Below, piece after piece: positions 17,473-25,970 of a stretch of 64,000 nt of DNA (positions are counted from its first letter, which is position 1; every line of letters starts with the position of its first letter). A program made the translations under genes and the position numbers. The notes under the pieces are model-generated. The model saw only the letters and a program-made list of their open reading frames with translations, was not told the origin of the DNA and searched no databases. The stretch comes from Streptococcus parasanguinis (lineage in GTDB: Bacteria > Bacillota > Bacilli > Lactobacillales > Streptococcaceae). Location of the stretch: NCBI RefSeq assembly GCF_001073155.1, contig NZ_JVEE01000031.1, positions 1 to 64,000 on the forward strand, read 5' to 3'.

Positions 17473-17688
17473 GATTATCTTAATAATATTTTATTAGCAA
17501 ATCCAACTGAAATAACTGAATTAAGTAATACTAATGTATGGTGGATATGTAAGGAAAACTCAAATCATCGATACAAACTTAAAATTAATGAAAAAATTAA
17601 GTATAAAAAGCGCTCATTAATAAGTTGCCCAATTTGCAAAGGTTTAAGAAGAAAACAGGAGCATTTTGTTAGATTAAAGATATACTAG
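17473..17688 (+). pseudogene. Truncated DUF4379-like zinc-ribbon gene
   Basis: An open frame without a start codon encodes VWWICKENSNHRYKLKI followed by ISCPICKGLRRKQEHFV. This CxxN/H...CPxCxG arrangement is that of DUF4379 zinc ribbons (wWxC...gCPyC). Only about one repeat and a half remain. Its last residues match the mini-ORF that precedes repeat B, so the same gene end precedes two different island repeats. Confidence 0.6.
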
Positions 17689-17713
17689 AGAATACTAAAA
17701 TCAAACAAAGTAA

Positions 17714-17757
17714 AAACACTCTAAAGTTCATTAAATTGATTATAGAGTGTTTTTTGT
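17714..17757 (+). terminator. Terminator ahead of repeat C
   Basis: AACACTCTA and TAGAGTGTT arms with a long loop and T6 downstream. Confidence 0.7.
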
Positions 17758-17765
17758 TGTCAAAA

Positions 17766-18148
17766 TGTACATTTGAAAAATTTTTAGTTTTCACTTAAAT
17801 AAAGTACATTTTACAGAAGATGAACGGCTTTAAAAATTTCCAGTGTTCACTTAAATAAAGTACATAATTGAGTGTAATTAGCTTAAAAAATTTTTTTGGT
17901 TATTACATTTTAATTAATAAAAACTAAAAGTTTATGTACAATTGACTTAACAAGACTTAAACCATTGATACAACTGAATTAGAAGTATAAAGTACATTCT
18001 TTAAAAAGTGTACTTTATTTTGTTTTGTACATTATTCTGGAGTGGTATTTTGTATGTTTTCTAGTACATAATATCCTCTAATCTGAGAAATTGATTTGTA
18101 CATTTTTTACTCAAGTAACAGCAGAAGAAGTGGTGGTTCAATTGTACA
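17766..18148 (+). repeat. Island repeat, copy C (most complete)
   Basis: This copy has the upstream TGTACATTTGAAAAATTTTT arm, an imperfect second copy of that arm (17829-17865, ending TTAAATAAAGTACATAA), the common core (17923-18037) with the AAAGTACA/TGTACTTT hairpin, and a downstream part with two TTGTACATTTTTT motifs and GCAGAAGAAGTGGTGGTTCA, also seen in copy B. GTAC positions are 17767, 17804, 17860, 17936, 17992, 18010, 18027, 18064, 18098 and 18144. It directly precedes the promoter region of the DUF4365 gene. Confidence 0.9.
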
Positions 18149-18252
18149 TTTTTTTGAAACTTATTTATGTTCCTACTGAACACAAGATATAGATTTTTAT
18201 TTTGTTGATGGTATAATAAATAATACATAGTGTTATGTTATGAGGTGATAAT

Positions 18253-20010
18253 TTGGCAAATAATAGACAAATTGAAACGTTAGGCGTTTCATATCTGGCA
18301 ACATTTATTAACAGAAATAAGTTGCTTCAGACTTATTTCGATAACAATGATAAAACTCCAGCGTGGGATGGAGAAATTCATGTTCTTAAAAATGCTAGTG
18401 AGAAGAAGAGCGAAATATTTGGGAGAGTACCTGTCCAAATTAAAGCAACTAAACGTAAGAACAATTCAATGAAATCTTTCCAAGTAGATATGCGTGATTT
18501 AGAATTGTATTCAAAAAATGGTGGGGTAGTTTTATTCGTAGTTTGGTTAGATGAGAACAGTACTTTAAAAGATATTTTTTATAAGTCGCTGCCACCTTTT
18601 TCTATAAAGAAGATAATTAAAAGAAGTAAATTAAAAAATAAGTCTACAATTAATAAAACGCTTTCGGTACAGATTCATAAACTAGATGAACAAACAATTT
18701 ATCCTATGTTAGTTGATTTTGTTACTAATAGTCAGAAACAGTATAGTTTTATAAATATCGATGGGATGTCAATTGAAAACATACCCAATAATAAAGAGAT
18801 TAAACTTTACTTTTATGGTCAGGGCCATGAAGGAATATTTAATTACCAGAAGGAACACGACCTCTTTCTTTATCTTAGGGATCCTGAAACTGACATCGAA
18901 ATTCCACTTGAAAATTCAATAGAGATTGTTGAAACTTTCGAAGCAACAGATTTAATTATAAAAATAGGAGATTATATTTTTGAAGATGTAGAGAGACATT
19001 ATTTTCCTGACGGAGGGGTACAGCTTCATTTTGGGGAAGGTTTTAAAATATCCTTTAACAATGGGAAAGCTCAACCTAAATTTAATTATTCAAGACCTAA
19101 TATGCTGTCAGATGCTATAAAGTGTACTCAGGCACTTAAAGAACTAGGAAATATAGGATTTTTCACACTCAATGGAACTAGTATAGAACTAGATGAACGG
19201 TCTTTATCGGAGATTCATTCGCTTGATTTAGATAGTCATATAAAAGAATTATTGAAAATATCAAAGTTCATGAGGAAAATGGGGATAAAAAAAGAGCTAG
19301 ACTTATCCCTCTTTAATGAACAATCTCAAAGAAATTTAAATATACTTAATTCAGGCCTTGTATTAAAAAATAAAGTAGCATTAAATTACGAGGAATCGAA
19401 ACTATTTAATCTGAAGATTGCTAACATACATATTATTACTCTATATGAATTTCATACAGACAATAATGGAACTATGATAGATATTTTTACTGAAACTCCT
19501 TGGTGCAGGAAGGGCGAGGATGAGGATATTTCTTTATTTGAGGTTTTCAGGCCCGAAGATTGGTTAACAATTGATAACTGTAACTTTGATTCAGTTATTG
19601 CCTCATACCAAAGATTAGTTGATTATAGTGTAGAAAACGTGAGTGCTGACGATACCATAATAAAAATAGTTGCTGCAGCCGATATGGCAGAAGAAGTTTC
19701 AAAAAAAGAACAGTTGCTTAACTGGGCTCAACGTCTTTCTGACTGGAACATAAACCATATAAAAGAAAATAGCATAAGCATCATAAATGATCTTCAAATT
19801 AAATATAGAAATCGTGAATTAGATAATACTGAAATAGAGAAGCTTACTAATATTTTATTGAATAATAAAGATAATGATGAAATTTGTTTTGGTGCATCAG
19901 TGTTATTAAAATCAAAACCACAAGCTAATTTATTTTGGACTAAGTTAGATAAAGAAACTCAAGAAAGATATCAGGTTTACCCTATTTATAATTTATATAA
20001 GGTATTATAA
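18253..20010 (+). CDS. DUF4365 domain protein (PD-(D/E)XK nuclease-like), putative defence gene
   Basis: The 585-residue protein begins with a DUF4365-type domain. The nuclease-fold signature is visible as Asp39-Gly-Glu41 in WDGEI and Gln62-x-Lys64 in VQIKAT, followed by VVLFVVWLD. The remaining 450 residues are of unknown fold, with a helical C-terminus. DUF4365 domains are found in restriction-like and abortive infection proteins and are thought to cut DNA. The start is TTG at 18253, supported by GAGGTG 6 bases upstream and a TATAAT near 18212. The HEPN gene 128 bases downstream on the same strand is the likely partner. The whole module lies between repeats C and D. Confidence 0.75.
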   Translation: MANNRQIETLGVSYLATFINRNKLLQTYFDNNDKTPAWDGEIHVLKNASEKKSEIFGRVPVQIKATKRKNNSMKSFQVDMRDLELYSKNGGVVLFVVWLDENSTLKDIFYKSLPPFSIKKIIKRSKLKNKSTINKTLSVQIHKLDEQTIYPMLVDFVTNSQKQYSFINIDGMSIENIPNNKEIKLYFYGQGHEGIFNYQKEHDLFLYLRDPETDIEIPLENSIEIVETFEATDLIIKIGDYIFEDVERHYFPDGGVQLHFGEGFKISFNNGKAQPKFNYSRPNMLSDAIKCTQALKELGNIGFFTLNGTSIELDERSLSEIHSLDLDSHIKELLKISKFMRKMGIKKELDLSLFNEQSQRNLNILNSGLVLKNKVALNYEESKLFNLKIANIHIITLYEFHTDNNGTMIDIFTETPWCRKGEDEDISLFEVFRPEDWLTIDNCNFDSVIASYQRLVDYSVENVSADDTIIKIVAAADMAEEVSKKEQLLNWAQRLSDWNINHIKENSISIINDLQIKYRNRELDNTEIEKLTNILLNNKDNDEICFGASVLLKSKPQANLFWTKLDKETQERYQVYPIYNLYKVL

Positions 20011-20049
20011 CTTAAATTTATTGCAACTCGAATTTTTCTTAATCTTAAT

Positions 20050-20157
20050 ATGATAAAAGAGTTTTTATCTGATATGTTAGTTGAAGAACAGGAAAATAAA
20101 GGAAAATCAAATTTAAAATCGAAATATTTAGTTTGGAATGAAGATGTTAACAAATAA
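20050..20157 (+). CDS. Short ORF between the DUF4365 and HEPN genes
   Basis: The 35-codon ORF starts MIKEFLSDMLVEEQ and its end overlaps the HEPN gene start by 20 bases. It could be a leader that couples translation, or a decayed end of the upstream gene. No ribosome binding site is clear. Confidence 0.3.
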   Translation: MIKEFLSDMLVEEQENKGKSNLKSKYLVWNEDVNK

Positions 20158-21625
20158 TCCAATTAATCATAGTGTACTTAAATTGTCAATAGGTTTCGAT
20201 AATGCTTTTAAAGATAAAAATATAAAGGAAATCCATAGACTAATAGAATTTGGAAAAAATATGGAAAATACTATTGATGATATTTCCAAAATTCATTTAT
20301 TTTATTCTATTGGGACAGCATATGGTGATATATTTGAACTAAGTGATAACCTAGTATTCAACATAGATACCGATTGTACAGTTCAACAAATTTATTACTT
20401 TAGAAAAGCTATCGAAATTTCAAATAATATTGATATAAATTCTGAGAACAATAGCTTTGTTCACCCATTATTATGTTCACTATACACCAATTACGCAAAT
20501 CTATTAGATGCTTGTGGTAGAAAACAGTTAGCTATTAAGATGTATTGTAAATGTATACAAATCAATCCAAGATTCACAATGGCTAGTGGTAACTTGGCTA
20601 TTTGTCTACATCATTATCGTAATTTTTTGAATGAGAACGAACACCTTCACTTTATTAAAAAAATTAAAAATTTAATAGAAACAAGCATAACTGTTTCAGA
20701 CCCAAACAGAGTTGATTATGCAGAAAAGCGATTTATTGAACTTTACGAACAATATCTTAATTATAAAGACTTAGATGAATGCTCTTGTAAAACCATCGAT
20801 TATAATCCTAATTCACTAAAGTATCGTGAATGGTGTTGGAACAACGGGCTGTATCTTAATCCACTTAATGACTTGCAAGCTGACGATATAAATAGATATG
20901 ATGATAATCTTTTACTACCAAGTTTATTATTTCAATCGGATAAAGATTTGAACAAATATATTTCTATGTTTAATCAAATTAAGCAAGAATATGTTTATGC
21001 GCGTTATCTCTGTTTTAATAGCATTGAGGTTGATTCGGTTCATTATGCTGATGAGAATGTTAATCTTATTGATTGTCTAGACTACGTACAATACTCTATC
21101 AGACTTGAAGGATTAAAAGCGGCTTTTAAAACACTATATTCATTATTAGATAAAGTTGCAATGTTTATAAATGAATATTATTCTCTTAAAATTAAGACTA
21201 GACAAGTAAATTTTCATTCAATTTGGGGGCCTAATAGTGATTTAAATAAAATGTTGGATAAGAATATTGGTCTGTCATCTATATTTTGGATAGAGAAAGA
21301 TTTTGATAATGGTGATAATTCTTTAACAGCAAATCCACACGCAAAGCTATTAAAAACTATTAGAAATTATTTAGAGCATAGGTTTACTAATATTACATTG
21401 AATTTTATTGATGGAAGTGAAGAAAATAATGAAACTAGACTGTATCTAACTGAATTTGAACTTCAAGAGTGTACATTAGATTTATTAAATCTTGTAAGAG
21501 AAGTTATTTTTTCACTCAAAAATGCCATTCAAATAAGTGAAAATGAAAAACAATCTACTCTAAGCAGTGAAGTTGCTTTAATTCCGATAAATTATGAAGA
21601 AGTAGATTCGGAAGATAAATTATAA
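20138..21625 (+). CDS. TPR-HEPN protein (LA2681-like), putative RNase toxin/defence gene
   Basis: The 495-residue protein has TPR-like helical pairs in its first 200 residues (for example YTNYANLLDACGRKQLAIKM and FTMASGNLAICL) and a C-terminal HEPN domain with the catalytic pattern R-x4-H at Arg409 and His414 (RNYLEH). HEPN domains with this motif are metal-independent RNases. The TPR plus HEPN arrangement resembles the LA2681-like family predicted to act in toxin or phage defence systems. It follows the DUF4365 nuclease-like gene in the same module. The ATG at 20138 is the first in frame; a second ATG at 20144 is possible. Confidence 0.75.
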   Translation: MKMLTNNPINHSVLKLSIGFDNAFKDKNIKEIHRLIEFGKNMENTIDDISKIHLFYSIGTAYGDIFELSDNLVFNIDTDCTVQQIYYFRKAIEISNNIDINSENNSFVHPLLCSLYTNYANLLDACGRKQLAIKMYCKCIQINPRFTMASGNLAICLHHYRNFLNENEHLHFIKKIKNLIETSITVSDPNRVDYAEKRFIELYEQYLNYKDLDECSCKTIDYNPNSLKYREWCWNNGLYLNPLNDLQADDINRYDDNLLLPSLLFQSDKDLNKYISMFNQIKQEYVYARYLCFNSIEVDSVHYADENVNLIDCLDYVQYSIRLEGLKAAFKTLYSLLDKVAMFINEYYSLKIKTRQVNFHSIWGPNSDLNKMLDKNIGLSSIFWIEKDFDNGDNSLTANPHAKLLKTIRNYLEHRFTNITLNFIDGSEENNETRLYLTEFELQECTLDLLNLVREVIFSLKNAIQISENEKQSTLSSEVALIPINYEEVDSEDKL

Positions 21626-21675
21626 CATTGAGCATACAATTTATAGTCGTTATAAAAAGCAATAGTCTAAATTCA

Positions 21676-21778
21676 TTTAACTAATCGACTTAACTAGAGC
21701 TAAACCATTGATAAAACTGAATTAGAAGGATAAAGTACACTCATTAAGCAGTGTACTTTATTTTTGTTTTGTACATAA
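21676..21778 (+). repeat. Island repeat, copy D (shortest, right boundary)
   Basis: The core is recognisable from ATCGACTTAACTAGAGC to TTTTGTACATAATT. It keeps the hairpin (GTAC at 21735, 21753 and 21771) but has lost the first GTACA and both flanking arms, and it carries more substitutions than copies A-C. It marks the right end of the repeat-divided island. Confidence 0.85.
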
Positions 21779-21883
21779 TTTGTTGATTGCTTAATCAATA
21801 CTACATCTCTATCAGGCAATTCAGACTCCATTTAGTCCTCTAAAACCCACGTTGAGGCGGTATCACTGCTTGTAAAAAATTAG

Positions 21884-22069
21884 AAACCTTTAAACGAAAG
21901 GGAGAATGAAAAGCGTGAAGGTAGCTTCTCTAATCGAATAGAGGGTAAGAATCAGAGTAATAGTTCAAGTATGGCTTCTGGATACTATAGTCTGACATGC
22001 TATCAATCTATTTCAGAAGCTGGACAAATTGTAATAACTTTCCTTGAAGGAATTGAGGTAGATTTATAA
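21884..22069 (+). pseudogene. Decayed coding fragment after repeat D
   Basis: An open frame of 61 codons lies between a TAG at 21881 and a TAA at 22067 and ends ISEAGQIVITFLEGIEVDL. It has no start codon with a ribosome binding site at its 5' end and is probably the tail of a truncated gene. A terminator follows at once, which supports a former gene end. The family is not recognised. Confidence 0.4.
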
Positions 22070-22071
22070 GA

Positions 22072-22102
22072 GACTGTGACTGGGAAGTTGCAGTCTTTTT
22101 AG
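22072..22102 (+). terminator. Terminator
   Basis: GACTG and CAGTC arms, weak stem, T5 downstream. Confidence 0.5.
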
Positions 22103-22165
22103 GGGTTTAATGATATAATGAAATTATAAATGTGGATATTGTTTAAATTCTCTGGAGGACGCATA

Positions 22166-22765
22166 ATGTTGAATTTAGTAAAAGGACACCAAGTTAGCTT
22201 GGTAGAAAACCTGTTTGAATCATTTACAAAGTTAACTGAACATCATTTGATGGCGAATGTACACGCAGAAAAAATATTAGAGGTTTTTCAACATTTTATT
22301 GCGATTCATGACGAGCCCTTGTTTTTTATTTTGGAATTGCCTGTCAGTATTGATAGAGAAAAAGTGATAGCAAAGAATATTATCAAGGAATCCCATAAGG
22401 ATGTTTATTATATTGATGGTTGTTCAAGAGAGGAATGCCCAGCACTGTTGATTAGATACGGTGATTTGCTTATTAATGATGGACTTAGTCAGTTTGGATT
22501 TGGTGGTCATAAAAGTCATGATGAGATCATGCTTGATAGCTATAATGTTGTGACAATTTATAGTAAAGAACTATCGAAATTTAATGACTTTTTTGAGCCT
22601 CATAATATTCAATTTGTTGAAGAACTAGTGACAGCTTGGAAAACTTTTTCTAAGACCTCCCCAGGAATCTCTGAAATCTATGAAAGTAATGGAAAAACTG
22701 TTTATGATTTGCCTGAAGAATTAGCTGAATGGGGAATATATTTAGCTGAAACTCGAACAGAATAG
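22166..22765 (+). CDS. Hypothetical protein
   Basis: This 199-residue soluble acidic protein begins MLNLVKGHQVSLVENLFE. I chose the ATG at 22166 because GGAGGA lies 6 bases upstream; an in-frame ATG at 22130 has none. A TATAAT lies near 22114. No membrane segment or known motif is visible. The length and acidity resemble SMI1/KNR4-like or other immunity-type proteins, but I cannot confirm this. It is a single-gene unit with a terminator at 22863. Confidence 0.7.
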   Translation: MLNLVKGHQVSLVENLFESFTKLTEHHLMANVHAEKILEVFQHFIAIHDEPLFFILELPVSIDREKVIAKNIIKESHKDVYYIDGCSREECPALLIRYGDLLINDGLSQFGFGGHKSHDEIMLDSYNVVTIYSKELSKFNDFFEPHNIQFVEELVTAWKTFSKTSPGISEIYESNGKTVYDLPEELAEWGIYLAETRTE

Positions 22766-22862
22766 GTATAACTATAGATTAGAAAGAGAATATTTCAATT
22801 CCTTAAAATTTTATTTAGAGCAAAGGTGGATATTGAAGTTGTAAGATAAATAATGATTATTT

Positions 22863-22892
22863 ATGGTAGAACTCTGGTTCTGCCTTTTTTAT
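22863..22892 (+). terminator. Terminator
   Basis: GGTAGAAC and GTTCTGCC arms with a 3-base loop, followed by T6. Confidence 0.75.
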
Positions 22893-22977
22893 TTATGAAG
22901 TATATGAAATATGGCATAAAAGACTAAAGAAAAAATGCAAAACGTTTAATAAATTAGAATTTTCTTGCTACTTTTTG

Positions 22978-23045
22978 AAAAATATTTTTTCCTTACAGAA
23001 TCCTTAAAAATATTTTTTATACTATTTACAAGATTAAAGGAGGAA
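22978..23045 (+). promoter_or_regulatory. Promoter region of the LanFEG operon with direct repeats
   Basis: AAAATATTTTTT occurs twice (near 22978 and 23007), with centres about 29 bases apart and each preceded by T-rich sequence. A -10-like TATACT lies at 23018 and the ribosome binding site AAAGGAGG at 23036. Paired direct repeats of this kind are typical of OmpR-type response regulator binding, so the response regulator at 25311 may act here. Confidence 0.45.
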
Positions 23046-23051
23046 CAAAAT

Positions 23052-23753
23052 ATGAGCAAATATATTTTGGAAACAAATGAGCTAACAAAAGTTTTTGGAA
23101 AACAAAAAGCTGTAAATAATGTGTCATTAAAAATTGAGGAAAATTCAGTATATGGATTACTAGGACCTAATGGTGCAGGTAAATCTACGACATTAAAGAT
23201 GATTACAGGTATGTTACACAAGACGTCAGGTGAAATTATGTTTGAAGGACATGAATGGAGTAGAAATGATTTATCAGATATTGGTGCTTTAATCGAGATG
23301 CCACCCTTATACGAAAATTTAAGTGCAAGAGAAAATCTAAAAGTTAGAACATTATTACTTGGATTACCTGATGCAAGAATTGATGAAGTTTTAGAAATTG
23401 TAGATTTAAAAAATACCGGAAAAAAGAAAAGCGGTCAATTTTCTTTGGGGATGAAACAAAGATTAGGTATTGCAATTGCTTTATTAAATAATCCTAAACT
23501 ATTGATACTAGATGAACCGACAAACGGATTAGATCCATTAGGAATTCAAGAATTACGAGATTTAATACGAAACTTTCCAAAAAAAGGAATAACAGTAATT
23601 CTGTCTAGTCATATTTTAGCAGAAGTGGAACAAACTGCTGATCATATAGGAATTATACATGATGGAGAATTAAAATATCAAAACACAATTAATCATAATG
23701 AAAATTTAGAAGAACTTTTTATGGATGTTGTAAAGAATGGAAAGAGGGTGTAG
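23052..23753 (+). CDS. Lantibiotic-protection ABC transporter ATP-binding protein (LanF type)
   Basis: The 233-residue ATPase has Walker A GPNGAGKST (38-46), a degenerate signature FSLGMKQR, Walker B LLILDEPTNGLDP and the switch His in SSHIL. The FSLGMKQRLGIA signature with NELTKVFGKQ at the N-terminus is typical of LanF/bacitracin-type exporters that expel antimicrobial peptides from the membrane. The start ATG at 23052 follows GGAGG. It is the first gene of a five-gene cluster F-E-G-R-K. No lantibiotic precursor or modification gene is present nearby. Confidence 0.88.
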   Translation: MSKYILETNELTKVFGKQKAVNNVSLKIEENSVYGLLGPNGAGKSTTLKMITGMLHKTSGEIMFEGHEWSRNDLSDIGALIEMPPLYENLSARENLKVRTLLLGLPDARIDEVLEIVDLKNTGKKKSGQFSLGMKQRLGIAIALLNNPKLLILDEPTNGLDPLGIQELRDLIRNFPKKGITVILSSHILAEVEQTADHIGIIHDGELKYQNTINHNENLEELFMDVVKNGKRV

Positions 23754-23757
23754 CTTA

Positions 23758-24498
23758 ATGAAAAATTATATTTTTGCAGAAAATTTGAAACATAAACATA
23801 GCTTTTTGTTGAAGATATTACTCATTGCCCCGATTATAGCTTTACTAAATGCATTTGTATTAATGCCATCATATTTTAGCATAAACGCATACAATTGGTG
23901 GTATGTGATTTTAATGCCGGCAACTTTCGCTTTAATACCTGCAATGATGCATAGAAAAGAAGAGAGAAAATTAAACTACCGAGCAATTTTTCCACTCAAT
24001 ATTGATTTAAAAAAGATATGGATTTCAAAAATATTAACAGCTTCAATTTATCTAAGTATAACTGCTATTTTGCATATGCTAGGAGTATTTGTTTTTCAAT
24101 TTTTCATTGGAGAACAATTAACAGGAAACTATGCATTCACGACATTATTATTCGCAAGTGTATTATTGGTTATAACTAACATATGGCAAGTTCCATTTTG
24201 TTTTTTCCTGGCTAAAAAGTTTGGGTTTATAGCAAGCATTGTAGTAAATGCTGTATTAGGTCTTGTGTTAGGAATTTTGTTAGCTGACGGTTCTATGTGG
24301 ATTTATTGCCCTTATTCTTGGGGGATTAGATTGATGGTACCCGTTATGCGTATTTTACCGAACGGTATCCCAACAGAAGTATCAAATCCAATGATTTTAA
24401 ACACATCCTTACTTGTTCCTTGTATTTTATCAATATGTTTGTTTACATTATTGACTTTCATTACTGCAAAATGGTTTTCTAAGCAAGAGGTGAAGTAA
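23758..24498 (+). CDS. Lantibiotic-protection ABC transporter permease (LanE/MutE type)
   Basis: The 246-residue integral membrane protein has six predicted helices (about 16-40, 42-62, 90-112, 125-145, 155-180 and 215-240). The opening KNYIFAENLKHKHSF and the NWWYVILMP segment are typical of LanE permeases. The start ATG at 23758 lies 4 bases after the ATPase stop. The stop codon shares its last base with the next start. It forms the membrane pore with the LanG-type permease. Confidence 0.87.
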   Translation: MKNYIFAENLKHKHSFLLKILLIAPIIALLNAFVLMPSYFSINAYNWWYVILMPATFALIPAMMHRKEERKLNYRAIFPLNIDLKKIWISKILTASIYLSITAILHMLGVFVFQFFIGEQLTGNYAFTTLLFASVLLVITNIWQVPFCFFLAKKFGFIASIVVNAVLGLVLGILLADGSMWIYCPYSWGIRLMVPVMRILPNGIPTEVSNPMILNTSLLVPCILSICLFTLLTFITAKWFSKQEVK

Positions 24499-25238
24499 TG
24501 ATGAATATATTAAAATCAGAGTTTTATAAATTGAAGCATACTTGGATTCCATGGGCTCACTTTATCTTACCTGTTTTATATGCTCTAATATTTTATTGGG
24601 CAGCAACATTTACAAGTCTAAAAAATTTTTCTGATATGGATATCATGCTGAATTATTTTGTGCTTTTAGGTGCTATCTTACCAATAATATTTGGTGTTAT
24701 CACATCTAAGGTTGTTGACATGGAAGCAAGTGCTGGACGATTTCAAGTGATTCTATCAACTACAAAATCCAGAAGTAAAGCTTATAGTGGAAAACTTATA
24801 ATGCTCTTATTGAGTTTCCTATTTTCTATAAGTTTAGCAGTTTTTATATTTGCAATGCTATTTGGTAATCAAGGGACTATGGCTTGGTTAATTGAATTAT
24901 TATTAGTTTTTATAGGATGTTTATCTACATATATGATTCATTTGTGGGTATCAATTATGTTAGGTGGTGGTGCATCTATTGGATTGGGATTTGTAGAAAC
25001 ATTGATTGCTTTACTTTCAATAACCAATTTAGGTGAAAACATCTGGTATTTTTTACCTTGTACTTGGGCATCGAGATTATCTGCAACATATATTGTTGGA
25101 AGTGAATTGGCTGATAGCTCATATTTAATTAAAGAGTTTACCATGTGGGGATATGTAGCAATACCTATTACAGTAGTCATTTTTACTGGCTCTTTATTAT
25201 GGTTCAATAGGTGGGGTGGAAAGTCAATCAGTGAATAA
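24498..25238 (+). CDS. Lantibiotic-protection ABC transporter permease (LanG/MutG type)
   Basis: This 246-residue membrane protein begins MMNILKSEFYKLKHTWIPW, a characteristic LanG opening, and has six predicted helices. It overlaps the preceding gene by one base; an ATG three bases later is also possible. With the two genes before it, it completes a LanFEG exporter that protects the cell from a lantibiotic or similar peptide. Confidence 0.87.
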   Translation: MMNILKSEFYKLKHTWIPWAHFILPVLYALIFYWAATFTSLKNFSDMDIMLNYFVLLGAILPIIFGVITSKVVDMEASAGRFQVILSTTKSRSKAYSGKLIMLLLSFLFSISLAVFIFAMLFGNQGTMAWLIELLLVFIGCLSTYMIHLWVSIMLGGGASIGLGFVETLIALLSITNLGENIWYFLPCTWASRLSATYIVGSELADSSYLIKEFTMWGYVAIPITVVIFTGSLLWFNRWGGKSISE

Positions 25239-25310
25239 TAGCTCTAAATGTATTTGTAAATGGAATATGGTATAATAATAAAATATTTATAAATATGGAG
25301 GTGGTTTGGT

Positions 25311-25970
25311 ATGGCAAGAATTCTTGCTATAGATGATGAATTAGATATGCTTACTCTAATCAAGAATATTTTAATAAAAGGAGATCATATTGTTGATATT
25401 TACCAAACCACGGTAGATATTGATGAAAATAGTTTGGGGAAATATGACTTAATATTACTTGATGTAATGATGCCAGAGGTTGATGGAATCAGCTATTGTA
25501 AAAATATACGTAGCAAAGTGGATTGTCCGATTATCTTTTTAACTGCAAAAGCAATGGAAACGGATATAGTAGATGGCTTATTAAGTGGAGGAGATGACTA
25601 TATTACCAAACCATTTGGTGTTGGTGAATTGTTAGCAAGGGTAGAAGCTCATCTGAGAAGAGAACAAAGAGAAAAACATTCGAGTTTAAACCTAGGGAAT
25701 ATAAGATTTGATTTATCCTCCAATCAAGTATTTGTGAAGGAGGAAGAAATTCATCTGACAAAGTCTGAATATCAAATTTCGAAGCTTTTAGCAAAGAGAA
25801 AGGGACAAGTTTTTTCAAGAGAACAAATATATGAAATGATTTTTGGATTTGATGGGATTGGTGATTCTGCTGCCATATCAGAACATGTAAAAAATATTAG
25901 AGCAAAGTTCTTAAAATTTGGTGAAAATCCAATTTCTACAGTTTGGGGGATTGGTTATAAATGGAATTAA
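25311..25970 (+). CDS. OmpR-family response regulator (LanR type)
   Basis: The 219-residue protein has a receiver domain with acidic pocket DDE (8-10), phospho-acceptor Asp51 in LLLDVMMP and the conserved Lys in TKPFG. A C-terminal winged helix has HLTKSEYQISKLL and ends in WGIGYKW. It overlaps the kinase gene by 10 bases. A TATAAT near 25272 and GGAGGTGG upstream indicate its own promoter. It most likely controls the LanFEG genes upstream in response to peptide. Confidence 0.92.
   Translation: MARILAIDDELDMLTLIKNILIKGDHIVDIYQTTVDIDENSLGKYDLILLDVMMPEVDGISYCKNIRSKVDCPIIFLTAKAMETDIVDGLLSGGDDYITKPFGVGELLARVEAHLRREQREKHSSLNLGNIRFDLSSNQVFVKEEEIHLTKSEYQISKLLAKRKGQVFSREQIYEMIFGFDGIGDSAAISEHVKNIRAKFLKFGENPISTVWGIGYKWN

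Noticed and set aside
12190-18148. GTACA-rich repeats as a CRISPR array
   Set aside because: Copies are kilobases apart and separated by genes, the boxes within a copy have unequal spacing and no unique spacers, and no cas gene is present.
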